A stretch of DNA of 64,000 nt from positions 116,468 to 180,467 of the forward strand of contig NZ_BBBG01000003.1 in NCBI RefSeq assembly GCF_001315945.1, written 5' to 3'. The translations under genes were made by a program, and so were the position numbers. The notes below the pieces were generated by a model. The model was not told the DNA's origin and searched no databases. It saw only the letters and a list, made by a program, of their open reading frames with translations. Below are positions 42,867 to 52,775 of the stretch, in pieces. Every line of letters begins with the position of its first letter. Position 1 is the stretch's first letter. The DNA is from Methanogenium cariaci JCM 10550 (GTDB lineage: Archaea > Halobacteriota > Methanomicrobia > Methanomicrobiales > Methanomicrobiaceae).

Positions 42867-43343
42867 TCAGTCAGGGGGGGTCGCTGATCCGGAAGGAGTA
42901 ACGGAACATACCCAGATTTTGTAGTGGATGTCCCTTCCGGCAAACGGATGGTTTGCATCAACAACCACGGTTGTCCGGGAGACAGAGAGAATCGTCACAT
43001 TCGCTTCACGACCTCTGGGCAATTTCATGGGAAGAACGGTTCCCGGTTCCGGGATTGTATTCGTCGGCAGCTTTTTCCGACTGATCTTTAAGACCAGTGC
43101 TTTATTGTAGATGCCGTAGGCCTCCTTTGCCTTCAGATCCACCGTGACTTCATCGTCCGCCCTGCATCCGATCAGTGCCTCCTCAAATCGGGGGGGATTG
43201 ATCTCTCCTGCACCAATGGTGTATGCCTTCGGCTCTTCCTCATACGTATATTCCAGCATTTCACCGGTCTGTGCGTCAGCAGAGGAAAAATGCAGGGTGA
43301 CCGTGTCACCCACTGCTATTTGCGGCATCAGATCCTCAGACAT
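42867..43343 (-). CDS. FKBP-type peptidyl-prolyl isomerase, SlyD-like
   Basis: 158 residues, intact. Seen: VGDTVTLHFSSADAQTGEML, GAGEINP(P)RFEEALIG, VTVDLKAKEAYGIYN (the IF-domain type chaperone insert), and VVDANHPFAGRDIHYKI, which is the SlyD/FKBP signature D-x-N-H-P-L-A-G. Cytoplasmic folding helper. It begins inside the end of the next FKBP gene (overlap of 8 bases), so the two are one operon. C7 near 43190 adds one Pro. Confidence 0.85.
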   Translation of the reverse strand: MSEDLMPQIAVGDTVTLHFSSADAQTGEMLEYTYEEEPKAYTIGAGEINPPRFEEALIGCRADDEVTVDLKAKEAYGIYNKALVLKISRKKLPTNTIPEPGTVLPMKLPRGREANVTILSVSRTTVVVDANHPFAGRDIHYKIWVCSVTPSGSATPPD

Positions 43344-43872
43344 CTGCAGGATTTATTGAAACAAGTTCAATATCAAAATTCAGTGTTTTCCCTGCCATAG
43401 GGTGGTTGGTATCAACGGTTACGTCAGATGCATTGACGGCAGTGACTGTGAACTTAATAAATCCCTGGTCCGTGAGTGAGGAATAGGTCTCGCCAACTTC
43501 CGGTGTGGTATTTTCTGCAAATATCGTTCTGTTCACCGTCATAACAAGATCTTCCCTCCATTCTCCATATGCTTCGTCAGGGGACAATCTCACGGTTTTT
43601 TGTCACCGACAGCCATTCCCACGACTGCGGCGTCAAAACCGGGGGGGATCATCTGGCCCGCACCGACAACAAACTCAAGGGGGCTGTCCCCCCCGTTCAT
43701 AGGATGAGTCAAAGACCTCTCCGTCGTCATATGTTCCGGTATAGTTCACCTGTACGGTGTCACCGGCAGTTGCGACTGCTGCTGTCTGCGACTGAGTACA
43801 TCCTGCGGCAAAAATACATAACAGAAGAAGACAGAGCATCCCTGCCATTCCGTTCGATAAACGTTTCTTCAT
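43336..43872 (-). CDS. FKBP-type peptidyl-prolyl isomerase, lipoprotein, frame-interrupted
   Basis: Extracytoplasmic paralogue: MKKRLSNGMAGMLCLLLL then lipobox-like FAAGC, short linker, FKBP domain (GDTVQVNYTGTYDDGEVFDS, FVVGAGQMIPGFDAAVVGM) and the IF-insert with TNHPMAGKTLNFDIEL. About 178 residues. Frame changes at 43678 (C5 for C4 on the minus strand) and 43600 (A6 for A7). Should sit outside the membrane and help fold exported proteins. Confidence 0.85.
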
Positions 43873-43935
43873 ATAGTAATAGAAATCACGATGCTCATAA
43901 TTCAATCTTACGCCAAAAACGGGTATATGATATTA

Positions 43936-45061
43936 TCAGTCTGATAAATCCGGCACATCACCGGGATTTAACAGTATCAAATTATCTTCACGAGACAGGC
44001 CGATTGCTGCAACCGCACCGATTTTTCCGTTTCCCCCCCAAAGAGACGGATCTGCTCGGCATCCGCCACAGTCTCTGCCATCTCTGCGGTTACAACCTGT
44101 GCACGCGCTGCCAGACCAAAACCACGAAGGGATTCTGAAATAACAAATCCCTTCTTCACCGCAATGCCCCCCCACTCCTTCGATAACGATTCGGTTTCAA
44201 TAAACCGCACCGCACGTTCGATGACATGATCGACGGCGTCAGGGTTCAAGGCAATCTCAATAAAGCTGCAGGAATTTCCCGCGGTACATGCATCCAAATA
44301 GGGGGGGTAGAGCATCGCAACGGCATGACCAACCGGGATTACCTCGCGCATCTTGCCCAGATACTGAAGCAGGCCGAGGGCAAGGGCGAACGTGGCACCA
44401 CCCTCAGTGGTATCGGTATCGTCAAGGCCGATGACCAGATGGGTGAGTGCCTGTGATATGACCTCTCCTTCGGTAATCAGACCACTATTCGTCAGGCGTA
44501 CCTCACAGACACCGACGGCCATCGCCATCATATCGGTCAGGGAATACGCGGGGCCTCCCACACACCGGATCGTCTGGATGATATATTCTCCTTCCCTTCT
44601 CACTCCGGTAACGCCGACCGCCGGTTTCGGATAGAGCCCGATCTCTGAAACAGCTGTCCCCAAATGGGCATATTCGACCAGTACTCTGCCGTCTCTTTTG
44701 ATATCATCGACAACACCCCCCCCGCAAGGCGATGATGATACTCACAGAAAGCAGCACAGCCCGTACTCATACACTGATGATAGATGGCGACCCAGTTCCC
44801 GTCTGTCGTCGTAAAGATGCGTCTGCATGAACCGGTCATCATGACATTGGTGGTCACATACTTCGCCGGTGCACGCCCTTTTTTTTCTTCCTTTACCGCG
44901 ACACATTTTTCCGTCACCAGACGGTTGATCCAGTCCTGAATGGTGCTTCGTGCAATCTCTGTTGCATCGGCGATATCATTGATGGTAAAAAAGCCGTTTT
45001 CGAGGGTATACTCCCTCATAATAGCAAGAAGCTCACGACGCTTTTCAATCACGCCTGCCAT
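43936..45061 (-). CDS. Winged-helix plus DDTD-motif protein (TiaS-like; possibly methanogenesis marker 11)
   Basis: About 375 residues when joined. N-terminal winged helix (GFFTINDIADATEIARSTI, DWINRLVTEKC), a Cys-rich link (CMSTGCAAFCEYHH), then VIGLDDTDTTEGGATFALALG, similar to the D-D-T-D active-site motif of TiaS, which adds agmatine to tRNA(Ile), and C-terminal GGNGKIGAVAAIG. DDTD proteins specific to methanogens include marker protein 11, which I cannot confirm here. Frame changes at 44660 (G4 for G5) and 44033 (G7 for G5). Starts inside the end of hom. Confidence 0.55.
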
Positions 45062-46044
45062 AACAATCCCGAATGAAAAGCAGGTCTGCGATAACTGCGC
45101 TTGCTGTCTCCGATGAACCCGCACCCTTTCCAATCAGGGTGATCTCCCCCCCGGCAAGACTGGTCTCAATAGTTACCGCATTGAGGGTATCACGGACCAC
45201 AAGAGGATGGGACTTTGGTATAATACTGGGGGGGGAGACGCGGATGATCTCATGGGGGGGTCAATTTCACCAATCAACCTGATGGTCTGGTCCTCACTTT
45301 CCGCAAGTGCAATCGCAGAGGTTGTAACCCGGTCAATGCCGATGATATCCACATCTGCGAGACTTTTCTTCATGCCCCACACCGCATTTGCAAGAATGAC
45401 CAGTTTTATTGCGGCATCGATTCCCTGCACATCATAGGTGGGATCCGCTTCTGCATACCCCCCCAGTTCCCGTGCTTCAAGCAGCGCCTGCTGGTAGGTG
45501 AGCCCTTCTTCCGCCATCCGGGTCAGGATATAATTGCAGGTCCCGTTAAATACTCCATAAAGACGGGCGATCTCATTTCCTGCAATGCCATGCTCAATGG
45601 TATGCATGAGCGGTATTGCCCCCCCGCATACCGTTGCCTCATAGCGCAGACTGACATGATTGTCTGCTGCAAGCGCACGCAGTTCATCAAATTTCAGAGC
45701 AACAGGGCCCTTATTTGAGGTAACAACATGTTTGCCGCATGCAAGTGCCTGTCGGATATACCCAACGCCGGTTCACCCGTCTCGGCATTGGTGGGGGGGG
45801 ATACCTCGACCAGTACATCATACACATCCGAGGATATGATATCGGATGCGGTTACCCCGGGAGTGCCGCACATGCCGGTCTCCTGCTTATCCCTGAGAAC
45901 CGCCGTGACATCCAGCCCGGCAGCATTGATACTCCCGCTCCGGGAATCTGCCACTGCGGTGACAATGATACCGGTCGTCTTTGCAGCAATAACCTCTGCA
46001 ATTCCTCTCCCTACCGATCCAAACCCGATGATTGCAATGCGCAT
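45045..46044 (-). CDS. hom: Homoserine dehydrogenase, frame-interrupted
   Basis: NAD(P)H-dependent reduction of aspartate semialdehyde to homoserine (threonine/methionine pathway). Seen: MRIAIIGFGSVGRGIAEVI dinucleotide fold, TSNKGPVALKF, RYEATVCGGAIPLMHT, GVFNGTCNYILTRM, GYAEADPTYDVQGIDAAIK. About 330 residues. Frame changes near 45728 and 45254 (G7), with further runs at 45228, 45458, 45618 and 45790. The start forms an ATGA overlap with the stop of the upstream ACT-domain gene, the usual archaeal arrangement for its regulation. Confidence 0.9.
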
Positions 46045-46556
46045 CAGTTTCCCTCCAGTGGTTCAATAATTAAAAATCCCTTGTCCCCCCCTGCCACATC
46101 ACGCAGAATTCCCAGTGCCCGGTTGATATCTGTCAGGCAATCGGATTTAATGGTCATCTTGGCCGATGAAGGTTCATTGATTGCAGGCATCACCATTGAG
46201 AGTTCATGCACCTCTGCATACCCTGTCGAATCAATCCGGTCGATAGTGTCACCGATATCCGTGTGAATCAGGTGACCGATAAGAATAACGGACCTGCGTA
46301 CCAGCAGGCGTTCTTCACCCACCCGCAGAACAGTGATTTCCCGCGTACGAAATTCTGCAAGCAGGGTATCAAGTGAACCTTCCGGGATCTCACACATAAT
46401 CTGTACATCAAGCAGATCCCCCCCACCGGCTTCAGGGTCCCGTTCGTGAATAACGGAGAGTATATTGCCGCCAATATCTGAAATTGGCTGTATAACAGAG
46501 ACCAGCTGTCCGGGTGAATCTTTCATTTCCAGTTTCATTGAAACCTGCAATTCCAT
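46044..46556 (-). CDS. ACT domain-containing protein, partner of homoserine dehydrogenase
   Basis: 170 residues, intact. N-terminal ACT fold (MKLEMKDSPGQLVSVIQPI, GGNILSVIHERD), which binds amino acids, and a second beta-alpha region with DIGDTIDRIDSTGYAEVHEL. In methanogens such a protein precedes hom and likely confers feedback control that is fused to the enzyme in bacteria; this is inference from position. Start ATG 46556 follows GAGGGAG. Confidence 0.75.
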   Translation of the reverse strand: MELQVSMKLEMKDSPGQLVSVIQPISDIGGNILSVIHERDPEAGGGDLLDVQIMCEIPEGSLDTLLAEFRTREITVLRVGEERLLVRRSVILIGHLIHTDIGDTIDRIDSTGYAEVHELSMVMPAINEPSSAKMTIKSDCLTDINRALGILRDVAGGDKGFLIIEPLEGN

Positions 46557-46664
46557 CTCCCTCTTGCTCTTTTGTTGAACGCCAAAAGGGATAAGCATTA
46601 TACTATGGGATGGAGACGTGTCTTCAGAGATACCGGTATCTTGGAATTATCCGGGGAGATGCAA

Positions 46665-47120
46665 ATGAACAATAAATGTGTGCGGGTTATTGGCTGTGGC
46701 AATCCATTGATGGGAAACGATGCCGTTGGTGTCCGTGTCATTGAAAAGTTGCATGAAACCCATCCTGAGATTGATGTCATTGAGGGTGGTGTGGGTGGAC
46801 TGGGACTGGTTCCCTGATGGAAGGATATGATCACGTCATCCTTGTTGACGCGACAACAGGATATGGCAGTCATGTTGGAGAGATGCTGGTCTTTACCAAA
46901 CCTCCGGCCAACGAATTTTTCCCCCCCCTGTCATTATCCGATGTCGGGGGTGCTTGATGCTGTAAACATCGCTGAAGAACTGGGCATCTGTCCGCAGATA
47001 ACCGTTATCGGTATCGAAGGGGGAGAAATTGTTGAGTTCTCAGCATCAATGAGTCCTGAAATGGAGTGTGCAATAGAGGATGTGTGCACATTCATTCTGA
47101 ACGAAGTAAAAAAAGAATGA
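46665..47120 (+). CDS. Hydrogenase maturation protease, frame-interrupted
   Basis: Endopeptidase that clips the C-terminus of [NiFe] hydrogenase large subunits after nickel insertion. Seen: VRVIGCGNPLMGNDAVGVRV (nickel-sensing Asp), IDVIEGGVGGLGL, and VILVDATTGYGSHVGEML. About 150 residues. Frame changes at 46814 (CCC for CCCC), 46921 (C8) and 46955 (G5 for G4). ATG 46665 chosen with GGGGAG seven bases upstream. The target hydrogenase is not in the window. Confidence 0.8.
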
Positions 47121-47121
47121 T

Positions 47122-47853
47122 TTATTTTTTAGAACCTGCAGCACCCATAACCACTGGTAATGCGTCCGCAACATCCTGTATCAGTTCAGCAGGAATGCCC
47201 ATCACCATCAGGTCGTCTGCAATACCGGAAAACTTTCTGGAACCGTCACAGCCCAGGGAAAAGTTAACTTCACCGGACATGTAGGGATAAGCACAGGTGT
47301 CTGCGCATACGGACTGTATACCAGACATGCTTGTGTTGATGCGCCCTCCTGTTTTATAGAGCACGGCCTGGGCAATCTTCAGCATGGCGAGAGGCTGTGC
47401 CATGATGATGACAACATGGGGGGGATCAAAGGGAGTATTTTCCAGAGGTGCATAGACCGTTGCATAGGTACTGACTTCTTCCCCGCCCGGTGGATGGACA
47501 TGAGGCACGGAGTCAATCGTTCGCATGCATCCGGACCATGATGCAAATTTGCCCAGTTTGAAATAAAATTCGCCGGATTTTAGGGAAGGTGTCAACTCTT
47601 TCAGACCGAGGGCCCATGCGCCGCCCATGCACTGGTGTTTATCTGCACGGGCAAAGAGGATGCTCCCTTCTGTCCGGGCCATTGTGACCATCTTACAGTG
47701 ACGGGCAACATCCGTGATCTCTTCCACGCCATCCGGAATACCGTCTTCGGTCTTTGCAAACTTCACCGCAACAGGCGAACCGGAGATGCCTGCATTTTTA
47801 AACGCATCGGCAATCTCCTGATAATTCAGGTCCATCTTGTTTTCGTCTATCAT
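47122..47853 (-). CDS. DUF169 domain-containing protein
   Basis: 243 residues, intact. Seen: GSPVAVKFAKTEDGIPDGVE, CKMVTMARTEGSILFARADKHQCMGGAW (in parts), SVPHVHP, PLENTPFDPPHVVIIMAQPL, and C-terminal GCDGSRKFSGI with conserved Cys. DUF169 is common in methanogens and anaerobes; several Cys suggest metal or corrinoid-related binding, but the function is unknown. Convergent with the maturation protease, one base apart. Confidence 0.85.
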   Translation of the reverse strand: MIDENKMDLNYQEIADAFKNAGISGSPVAVKFAKTEDGIPDGVEEITDVARHCKMVTMARTEGSILFARADKHQCMGGAWALGLKELTPSLKSGEFYFKLGKFASWSGCMRTIDSVPHVHPPGGEEVSTYATVYAPLENTPFDPPHVVIIMAQPLAMLKIAQAVLYKTGGRINTSMSGIQSVCADTCAYPYMSGEVNFSLGCDGSRKFSGIADDLMVMGIPAELIQDVADALPVVMGAAGSKK

Positions 47854-47938
47854 AAATTCACCATTTATTCAGTTCAGTCTCACATTCACCGGGAGATAGA
47901 TAAATATTATGTCAATGACAAGAAATGAGGATAAATAA

Positions 47939-48762
47939 TTATAATGTCCTGAGTTTCCGGTCAACCTTTCTAAAAAAATTCTTGTTCACATTGATAAAGA
48001 GCGCCGGTTCCGGAGATTCGGTAACCGTAATCAGGGATTTTTCATGCAGTTCTCCTGCATACTGACCGTCTATGACAAGGCTGGCAGGTTTGTCGCTGTC
48101 CAGCTGGATGGACAGATTGCGTTCGCTTGAGATGAGGTGGGGGGGACGGGAAGAGAGCATAAACGGGGCCAGAGGAACCAGTAGAAATCCATTTATTTTT
48201 GGATCAACAATCGGTCCCCCCCCGGCACTCATGGCATATGCAGTCGACCCGGTGGGTGTACTGATAATCAGTCCGTCTGAACGGAACTCCTCTACTGGAA
48301 TGCCGTCCACGATGACAGAAAACTGAAGCATTTTTGCCGGACGTTCGGTGACGATCACCGCTTCATTCAATGCACCGTGTATATTCTATCATCCACGGAT
48401 ATCTGCACCCGCATCCGTGATTCCGTCTCAACGGTATCCGGTTTCAACTGTGAAATAAACGCGTAAGCTTCATCGGATTCAAGGTCTGCAAGAAAACCCA
48501 CCCGGCCAAAGTTGATGCCGACAAGGGGGGGTATCTGCGGTTTCATCGACTGCACCGCATGAAGAACCGATCCGTCTCCGCCGATAACAACGGCAATATC
48601 GGCATCCGCATCATCCAGGGGAGTGCTGTGAAACGATTCATTCAGACAGCTTCCATCTTCAAACCAGATTGTATGCCCGTCATCAAGAAATTTCATTCCT
48701 ATTTCTCGTGCATAATCAACCGCACGGGTTTCATCAGTACGGGGAATAATTTTAATCTTCAT
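47939..48762 (-). CDS. NAD kinase, one frame break
   Basis: Makes NADP from NAD. About 272 residues: [14 protein letters not shown] (G-G-D-G), [28 protein letters not shown] (N-E), and [20 protein letters not shown]. The frame changes near 48379; one missing base (TACACGG, probably TACCACGG) joins the halves. In-frame runs at 48523, 48212 and 48139 add residues, one making PQIPPLVG. Its start overlaps the stop of the upstream phosphatase (ATGA), recalling archaea in which the two are fused. Confidence 0.88.
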
Positions 48763-49574
48763 TCAGAGTGCTCCAGGCAACTGATAATTTCGTCCTGTAA
48801 TAGTCCATTCGTTGCAATCAACGCTCTCCCTTCCCTGACATCTCCGGAAAATGCCATGGATTCTCCCATAACTGTAGTTACGCTGCCGCCTGCCTCTTCA
48901 CATATCAGCATGCCCGCGGCTGCATCCGTATATCTGAGGGTTCCCCGCATATCGACAAAACCATCGATTCTTCCGCATCCGATATAAGCAAGTTCGAGGG
49001 CGGAAGCACCGAGGTGGCGCCATCGCCTGATCCGACCTGCAATACGCATAAATGGTCTGGTGTCATCCCTTTTTCCGTAGAGGCTGAGCGTTGCCGTATC
49101 AAGGGTAGCAACATCAGACACCCGTATCGGTCTGCCGTCCAGAAAGGCGCCGTGATGTTTTTCTGCGGTAAAGACTTCGTGATGCCCGAGATTGCTGATA
49201 TATGCAGCCGTGACTGCTCCATTCTGCATGTATGCTGCAGAGATTGCATAATAGGGAATTCCATGAATGGCATTGTAGGTGCCGTCTATCGGGTCCAGAA
49301 TAATGAGACCATCCGCATCAGAGATGCGGCATCTTCCCGCCTCTTCACTTATAACCTCACCACATGCCTCCGCGTCACGCAGACAGGAAAGAATGACATC
49401 CTCTGCAATTTTATCAATTGCTTTTGTTGGAGAACCGTCCGCTCCCATATCGACAATCACTCCGGCATCCGGTGTACCTGTCATATCTCCGATTGCATCC
49501 GACACTGCTGAAGTGATCTCATCGAATAGTGAAAAAAACTCATATCTGAACCTACAATGCGTGCACATTACCAT
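48759..49574 (-). CDS. Inositol-1-monophosphatase/fructose-1,6-bisphosphatase family protein
   Basis: About 270 residues, intact. Seen: ADGSPTKAIDKIAEDVI, CGEVISEEAG, metal-binding LDPIDGTYN (D-P-I-D-G-T), and LRYTDAAAGMLICEEAGG (W-D-x-A-A-type variant). Archaeal members dephosphorylate both inositol-1-phosphate and fructose-1,6-bisphosphate. The first ten residues (MVMCTHCRFR) are unusual and the start may be a little further in. It overlaps the NAD kinase gene by four bases. Confidence 0.85.
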   Translation of the reverse strand: MVMCTHCRFRYEFFSLFDEITSAVSDAIGDMTGTPDAGVIVDMGADGSPTKAIDKIAEDVILSCLRDAEACGEVISEEAGRCRISDADGLIILDPIDGTYNAIHGIPYYAISAAYMQNGAVTAAYISNLGHHEVFTAEKHHGAFLDGRPIRVSDVATLDTATLSLYGKRDDTRPFMRIAGRIRRWRHLGASALELAYIGCGRIDGFVDMRGTLRYTDAAAGMLICEEAGGSVTTVMGESMAFSGDVREGRALIATNGLLQDEIISCLEHSE

Positions 49575-49621
49575 TGTATTTATTTAATTTTACCGAGATA
49601 TGTATTGCGAGATTGATCATC

Positions 49622-50005
49622 ATGAGTAAACAGCAGACCGAAATAGGAAAACTGAAAGAAGGCAGATATGTAGTTGTTGATGATGAACCCTGCAAGATTC
49701 TTTCCATTTCAACATCAAAACCCGGAAAACATGGCGCTGCAAAGTCCAGAATTGACGTCGTCGGCATCTTTGACGGAATTAAGCGTTCGATTGTTCAGCC
49801 GGTATCCGCAAAGACCTATGTGCCCATTGTAGAACGTAAAAGCGCGCAGGTAATCTCTATTGCAGGCAATACGATCCAGTTCATGGATGTCAAGGATTAC
49901 GAGATGTTTGAACTTGATGTTACCGATGTTCAGCTGAAAAGCATTGAAGCAGGAGCAGAAGTTCCAATCATTGCATCACTTGGCAAGCGAAAACTTGATA
50001 TCTAA
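49622..50005 (+). CDS. Translation initiation factor IF-5A
   Basis: 127 residues, intact. The hypusination loop STSKPGKHGAAKSR carries the modified Lys (K-P-G-K-H-G), followed by RIDVVGIFDGIKR and the OB-fold C-terminus. It helps ribosomes through Pro-rich stretches. Start preceded by TGATCATC. Divergent from the phosphatase gene, with the AT-rich 49575-49590 region between. The agmatinase gene follows 15 bases later, fitting the polyamine need for hypusine. Confidence 0.95.
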   Translation: MSKQQTEIGKLKEGRYVVVDDEPCKILSISTSKPGKHGAAKSRIDVVGIFDGIKRSIVQPVSAKTYVPIVERKSAQVISIAGNTIQFMDVKDYEMFELDVTDVQLKSIEAGAEVPIIASLGKRKLDI

Positions 50006-50019
50006 ACCTGATATCCAAA

Positions 50020-50887
50020 ATGCAATATTTTAATAGCAATCTTTTTGCGGATGCCGATACCCCCCCTATGATGATGCCCGGTATGTCATCTTCGGGGGGG
50101 TGCCGTATGATGGCACAACATCATATGTGGCGGGTACACGCCACGGTCCTGACGCAATACGTAAAGTAAGTTATAATTTTGAACAGTATCTCCCTGAACA
50201 TGGGTATACCCTTAGTGAAGCAAAAATTCATGATCTTGGAAATCTGGAAATCCCATCGCTTCCTGAGGATGTCATTGCTGCAGTTGAAGAAATAACTGCT
50301 CAGATTGCAGCAGACGGAAAAATTCCGATTGTTCTGGGAGGAGAACATAGTATAACCCTTGGTTCCTACCGGCCGTATCTGTCTGAATGTTTTGTGGTCT
50401 GTGACGCCCATCTTGATCTGAGAGAAGAGTTTGGGGATACTTTGTATAACCATGCATGCATCACGCGCAGAATTTCAGAAGCAGGGGGGGCAAAGGAGAT
50501 ATTCATTATTGGTGCACGCAGCGGAACGGAAGAGGAGTATGCGTTCGCAGAAAATCTGAATCTGTATTCTGCTGATTGCGTCAGAGAACGGGGAATTACC
50601 GCCATTCTTGATGAAATCGTTGAAAAGATTGCAGGACGAAGTGTGTATCTTTCCATCGATGCCGACGCAATAGACTGTTGTCTTACCCCCCCGGTCTTGG
50701 CACCCCCCCGGAACCCTTTGGTATTACTCATTTTGACATCCGGGACGTAATCCGAAGAATCGGCCCTCTCGCAGAGGCGTTTGATTACATGGAAGTATGT
50801 CCCATTGACGCAGGCCAGACGGCGGCTGTCGCAGCAAAACTCATCCGGGAATTTATTGCAGTGCACCGGATAAAAAATCAGGAATAA
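50020..50887 (+). CDS. speB: Agmatinase, frame-interrupted
   Basis: Manganese ureohydrolase that converts agmatine to putrescine, about 285 residues. Seen: VIFGVPYDGTTSYVAGTRHGPDAIR (in parts), GGEHSITLG, CDAHLDLRE, ligand His in NHACITRRI, and SIDADAIDC, all the metal-binding sets. ATG 50020 (MQYFNSNLFADADTPYDDARY) is preferred over the in-frame ATG at 50106, which would lose the first strand. Frame changes at 50060 (C7 for C5) and 50684 (C7 for C5); in-frame runs at 50091, 50485 and 50703. Downstream of IF-5A and probably co-transcribed. Confidence 0.9.
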
Positions 50888-50918
50888 TCGGAACGAATCT
50901 AAAAATAATGGGGAATCT

Positions 50919-51586
50919 TCAGGAATCACTCTTGGGAACCATTATTTTTATCGTATATGATTTCAGCAGTTCTTCTTTGATGACAAAATAAAAACTGCCC
51001 GCATCATATCGTTCGATGACCCAGAGGTCCTGGACCTCCGAATCCTGAATAGTACGGGGGGGCCCTCAGTGGCTGAATTGAATACCTGATAATCCGATCT
51101 GTCCTCTGCATTTCGTATCTGTAATTCAAGGAACGACTGAATTGGGCTGTCCGTCCAGGTATCAAAGGTGATATGCATCTCCCAGTATCCTGAGGGGGGG
51201 ATGGTGAGAACTTCTGTTACCCCACTCGCTTCGCCCTGAATAATTGCATATGGAGTCATATTATGATTCTGCTGGTATTGAGTTGGTTGCGGACCGATGA
51301 CCGGCTGTTTGGGTATTTCAATATTGTATGTCGATGGGTCCACATAACTCACCGTCTTCACCTCTCCGTCCCAGGTAGGTGTGGGCAGCGGCGTCTCTGT
51401 TGCGCGGGGGGGTAACGGTGTGGGCAGAATAGAGGGGATGGGCAGTGGTGCATTTGGATCGACAGAAGGTTCTGATGAAGGCAGAATCGATATTGGCTCC
51501 CCCATGAGTAGCGGTTTTCCAATAAGGGCAACAACAATGACAATGGCAATTGCTGCTCCGAAAAATGCGAGATCCTTCTTGTCCAT
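50919..51586 (-). CDS. Membrane-anchored protein with Pro/Thr-rich linker, one frame break
   Basis: About 220 residues: N-terminal helix (FFGAAIAIVIVVALIG), a Pro/Ser/Thr-rich linker (PLPIPSILPTPLPPRATETPL, in parts), then a beta-rich outer domain with GYWEMHITFDTW. A G7 run at 51053 (five expected) shifts the frame; the corrected end is VIERYDAGSFYFVIKEELL...MVPKSDS at 50919. Topology suggests an extracellular domain on a flexible stalk. No family recognised. It stands beside the motility cluster but is divergent from it. Confidence 0.65.
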
Positions 51587-51735
51587 ATTAAGGTTATTGA
51601 CATCTGTAGATTAAAAAGATTGTATTTTGGAATGCGAAGATGCGTTGTCTGAAGTCAAAATTCCGATTCAGCCATACAATCAAAGCTACAAAGGATCTCT
51701 GATTCAATATGCCCGTATCAGATAAAGAATCATTA

Positions 51736-51972
51736 TCAGGGGGGGTCGATGGATAGAGACATTCGTTTTTTGATTGGGTTCTGGATCCACAGGGCAGGCA
51801 TCAGGCATTCTTCCGCATTTCTCTTGATTCTCCAAAAGAAAACACCGGAAGTTTTGATAGATTCTGCAACGTCATATGATGAGGTTTTCAGTCCGGGAAT
51901 CTCTATACACAATTTGTAGTTCATTAAATCCGGATGGATATTGTCGGATTGATAGGCAAATAGGTTTTGCAA
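51736..51972 (-). CDS. Possible small protein (weak)
   Basis: 78 codons on the minus strand; the part MNYKLCIEIPGLKTSSYDVAE and GVFFWRIKRNAEECLMPALW looks protein-like but there is no recognisable family and no RBS. The flanking 51587-51735 and 51973-52038 hold nothing else. Confidence 0.25.
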   Translation of the reverse strand: MQNLFAYQSDNIHPDLMNYKLCIEIPGLKTSSYDVAESIKTSGVFFWRIKRNAEECLMPALWIQNPIKKRMSLSIDPP

Positions 51973-52038
51973 ACATTGTGTTTATTTATACAACCCCCCC
52001 ATGAAAAAACGGCAAATTGCCCTGCACTATACACAACG

Positions 52039-52048
52039 CATATATATT
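52039..52048 (+). promoter_or_regulatory. TATA box of archaellin 1
   Basis: CATATATATTAG about 65 bases before the start codon, within ACGCATATATATTAGTTGG; a strong archaeal promoter consistent with high archaellin expression. Confidence 0.55.
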
Positions 52049-52109
52049 AGTTGGGCGAGATATACATTGTTATCATCAAACGGATGATTACAATAATAGA
52101 GGCAGAACA

Positions 52110-52688
52110 ATGAAACAAATAATGAACAAAGAGGAAGGATTTACCGGCCTTGAGGCAGCAATTGTGCTTATCGCATTCGTTGTCGTTGCAGCAGTGTTCT
52201 CATATGTTGTATTGGGCGCTGGTTTCTTCACTACACAGAAATCACAGGAAGTTGTCTATACCAGTGTTGAAATGGCATCATCCAGTCTTGAAGTTATTGG
52301 CGATGTGTATGGTCTGAATACAACTGATCCAAACAATGTCGATACCATCCGCGCTACCTTTGGTCTTTCTGCTGGTGGGTCACCTGTTGATTTCTCCACC
52401 GTACAGCTAGTGTTTGCAACCACTGAAAGTGTTGTAATCCTAAATAACACTACACCAATGACTGGAGGCACCTTAGCGGCAGGAAACTGGACTATTATCA
52501 ATGGTGCTACTGAAGGGGGGGATCTGCTTCTGGAAGGACAGGACAAATTTACTGTTCTTGCTATGCCAAAGGATGCACTGACTGAAAACCAGGAATTCAA
52601 CCTTGAGGTCCGCCCATCTATTGGTGCAGCATTCGGCCTGAAGAGAACCGTTCCTGCAAAGATTAATGCAGTAAATATTCTTTACTAA
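52110..52688 (+). CDS. flaB: Archaellin 1
   Basis: Major filament subunit, 192 residues, intact. Class III signal peptide MKQIMNKEEG before FTGLEAAIVLIAFVVVAAVF; the prepilin peptidase should cut after Gly10. The hydrophobic helix forms the filament core; the beta domain has N-x-T sites (LNTTDP, LNNTTP, NWT) suitable for N-glycosylation. Nearly identical to archaellin 2 over the first 110 residues, with the small differences concentrated near the linker (TPMTGGTLAAGNW). The G7 run at 52514 adds one Gly relative to archaellin 2. Confidence 0.95.
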   Translation: MKQIMNKEEGFTGLEAAIVLIAFVVVAAVFSYVVLGAGFFTTQKSQEVVYTSVEMASSSLEVIGDVYGLNTTDPNNVDTIRATFGLSAGGSPVDFSTVQLVFATTESVVILNNTTPMTGGTLAAGNWTIINGATEGGDLLLEGQDKFTVLAMPKDALTENQEFNLEVRPSIGAAFGLKRTVPAKINAVNILY

Positions 52689-52712
52689 TCTTTTTTTAGA
52701 CTCATTTTTAAA
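52689..52712 (+). terminator. T-rich terminator after archaellin 1
   Basis: Immediately after the stop codon lies TCTTTTTTTAGACTCATTTTT, a typical archaeal oligo-T termination signal; archaellin 2 has the same TCTTTTTTTA at 53769. Together with separate TATA boxes this indicates individual transcription of each archaellin gene. Confidence 0.6.
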
Positions 52713-52775
52713 CAGAAACCTGTTTGGGGGGGTATTGCCTGTTTGAAGTCTATCTCCGAAGGGTGTTCCATTCAT

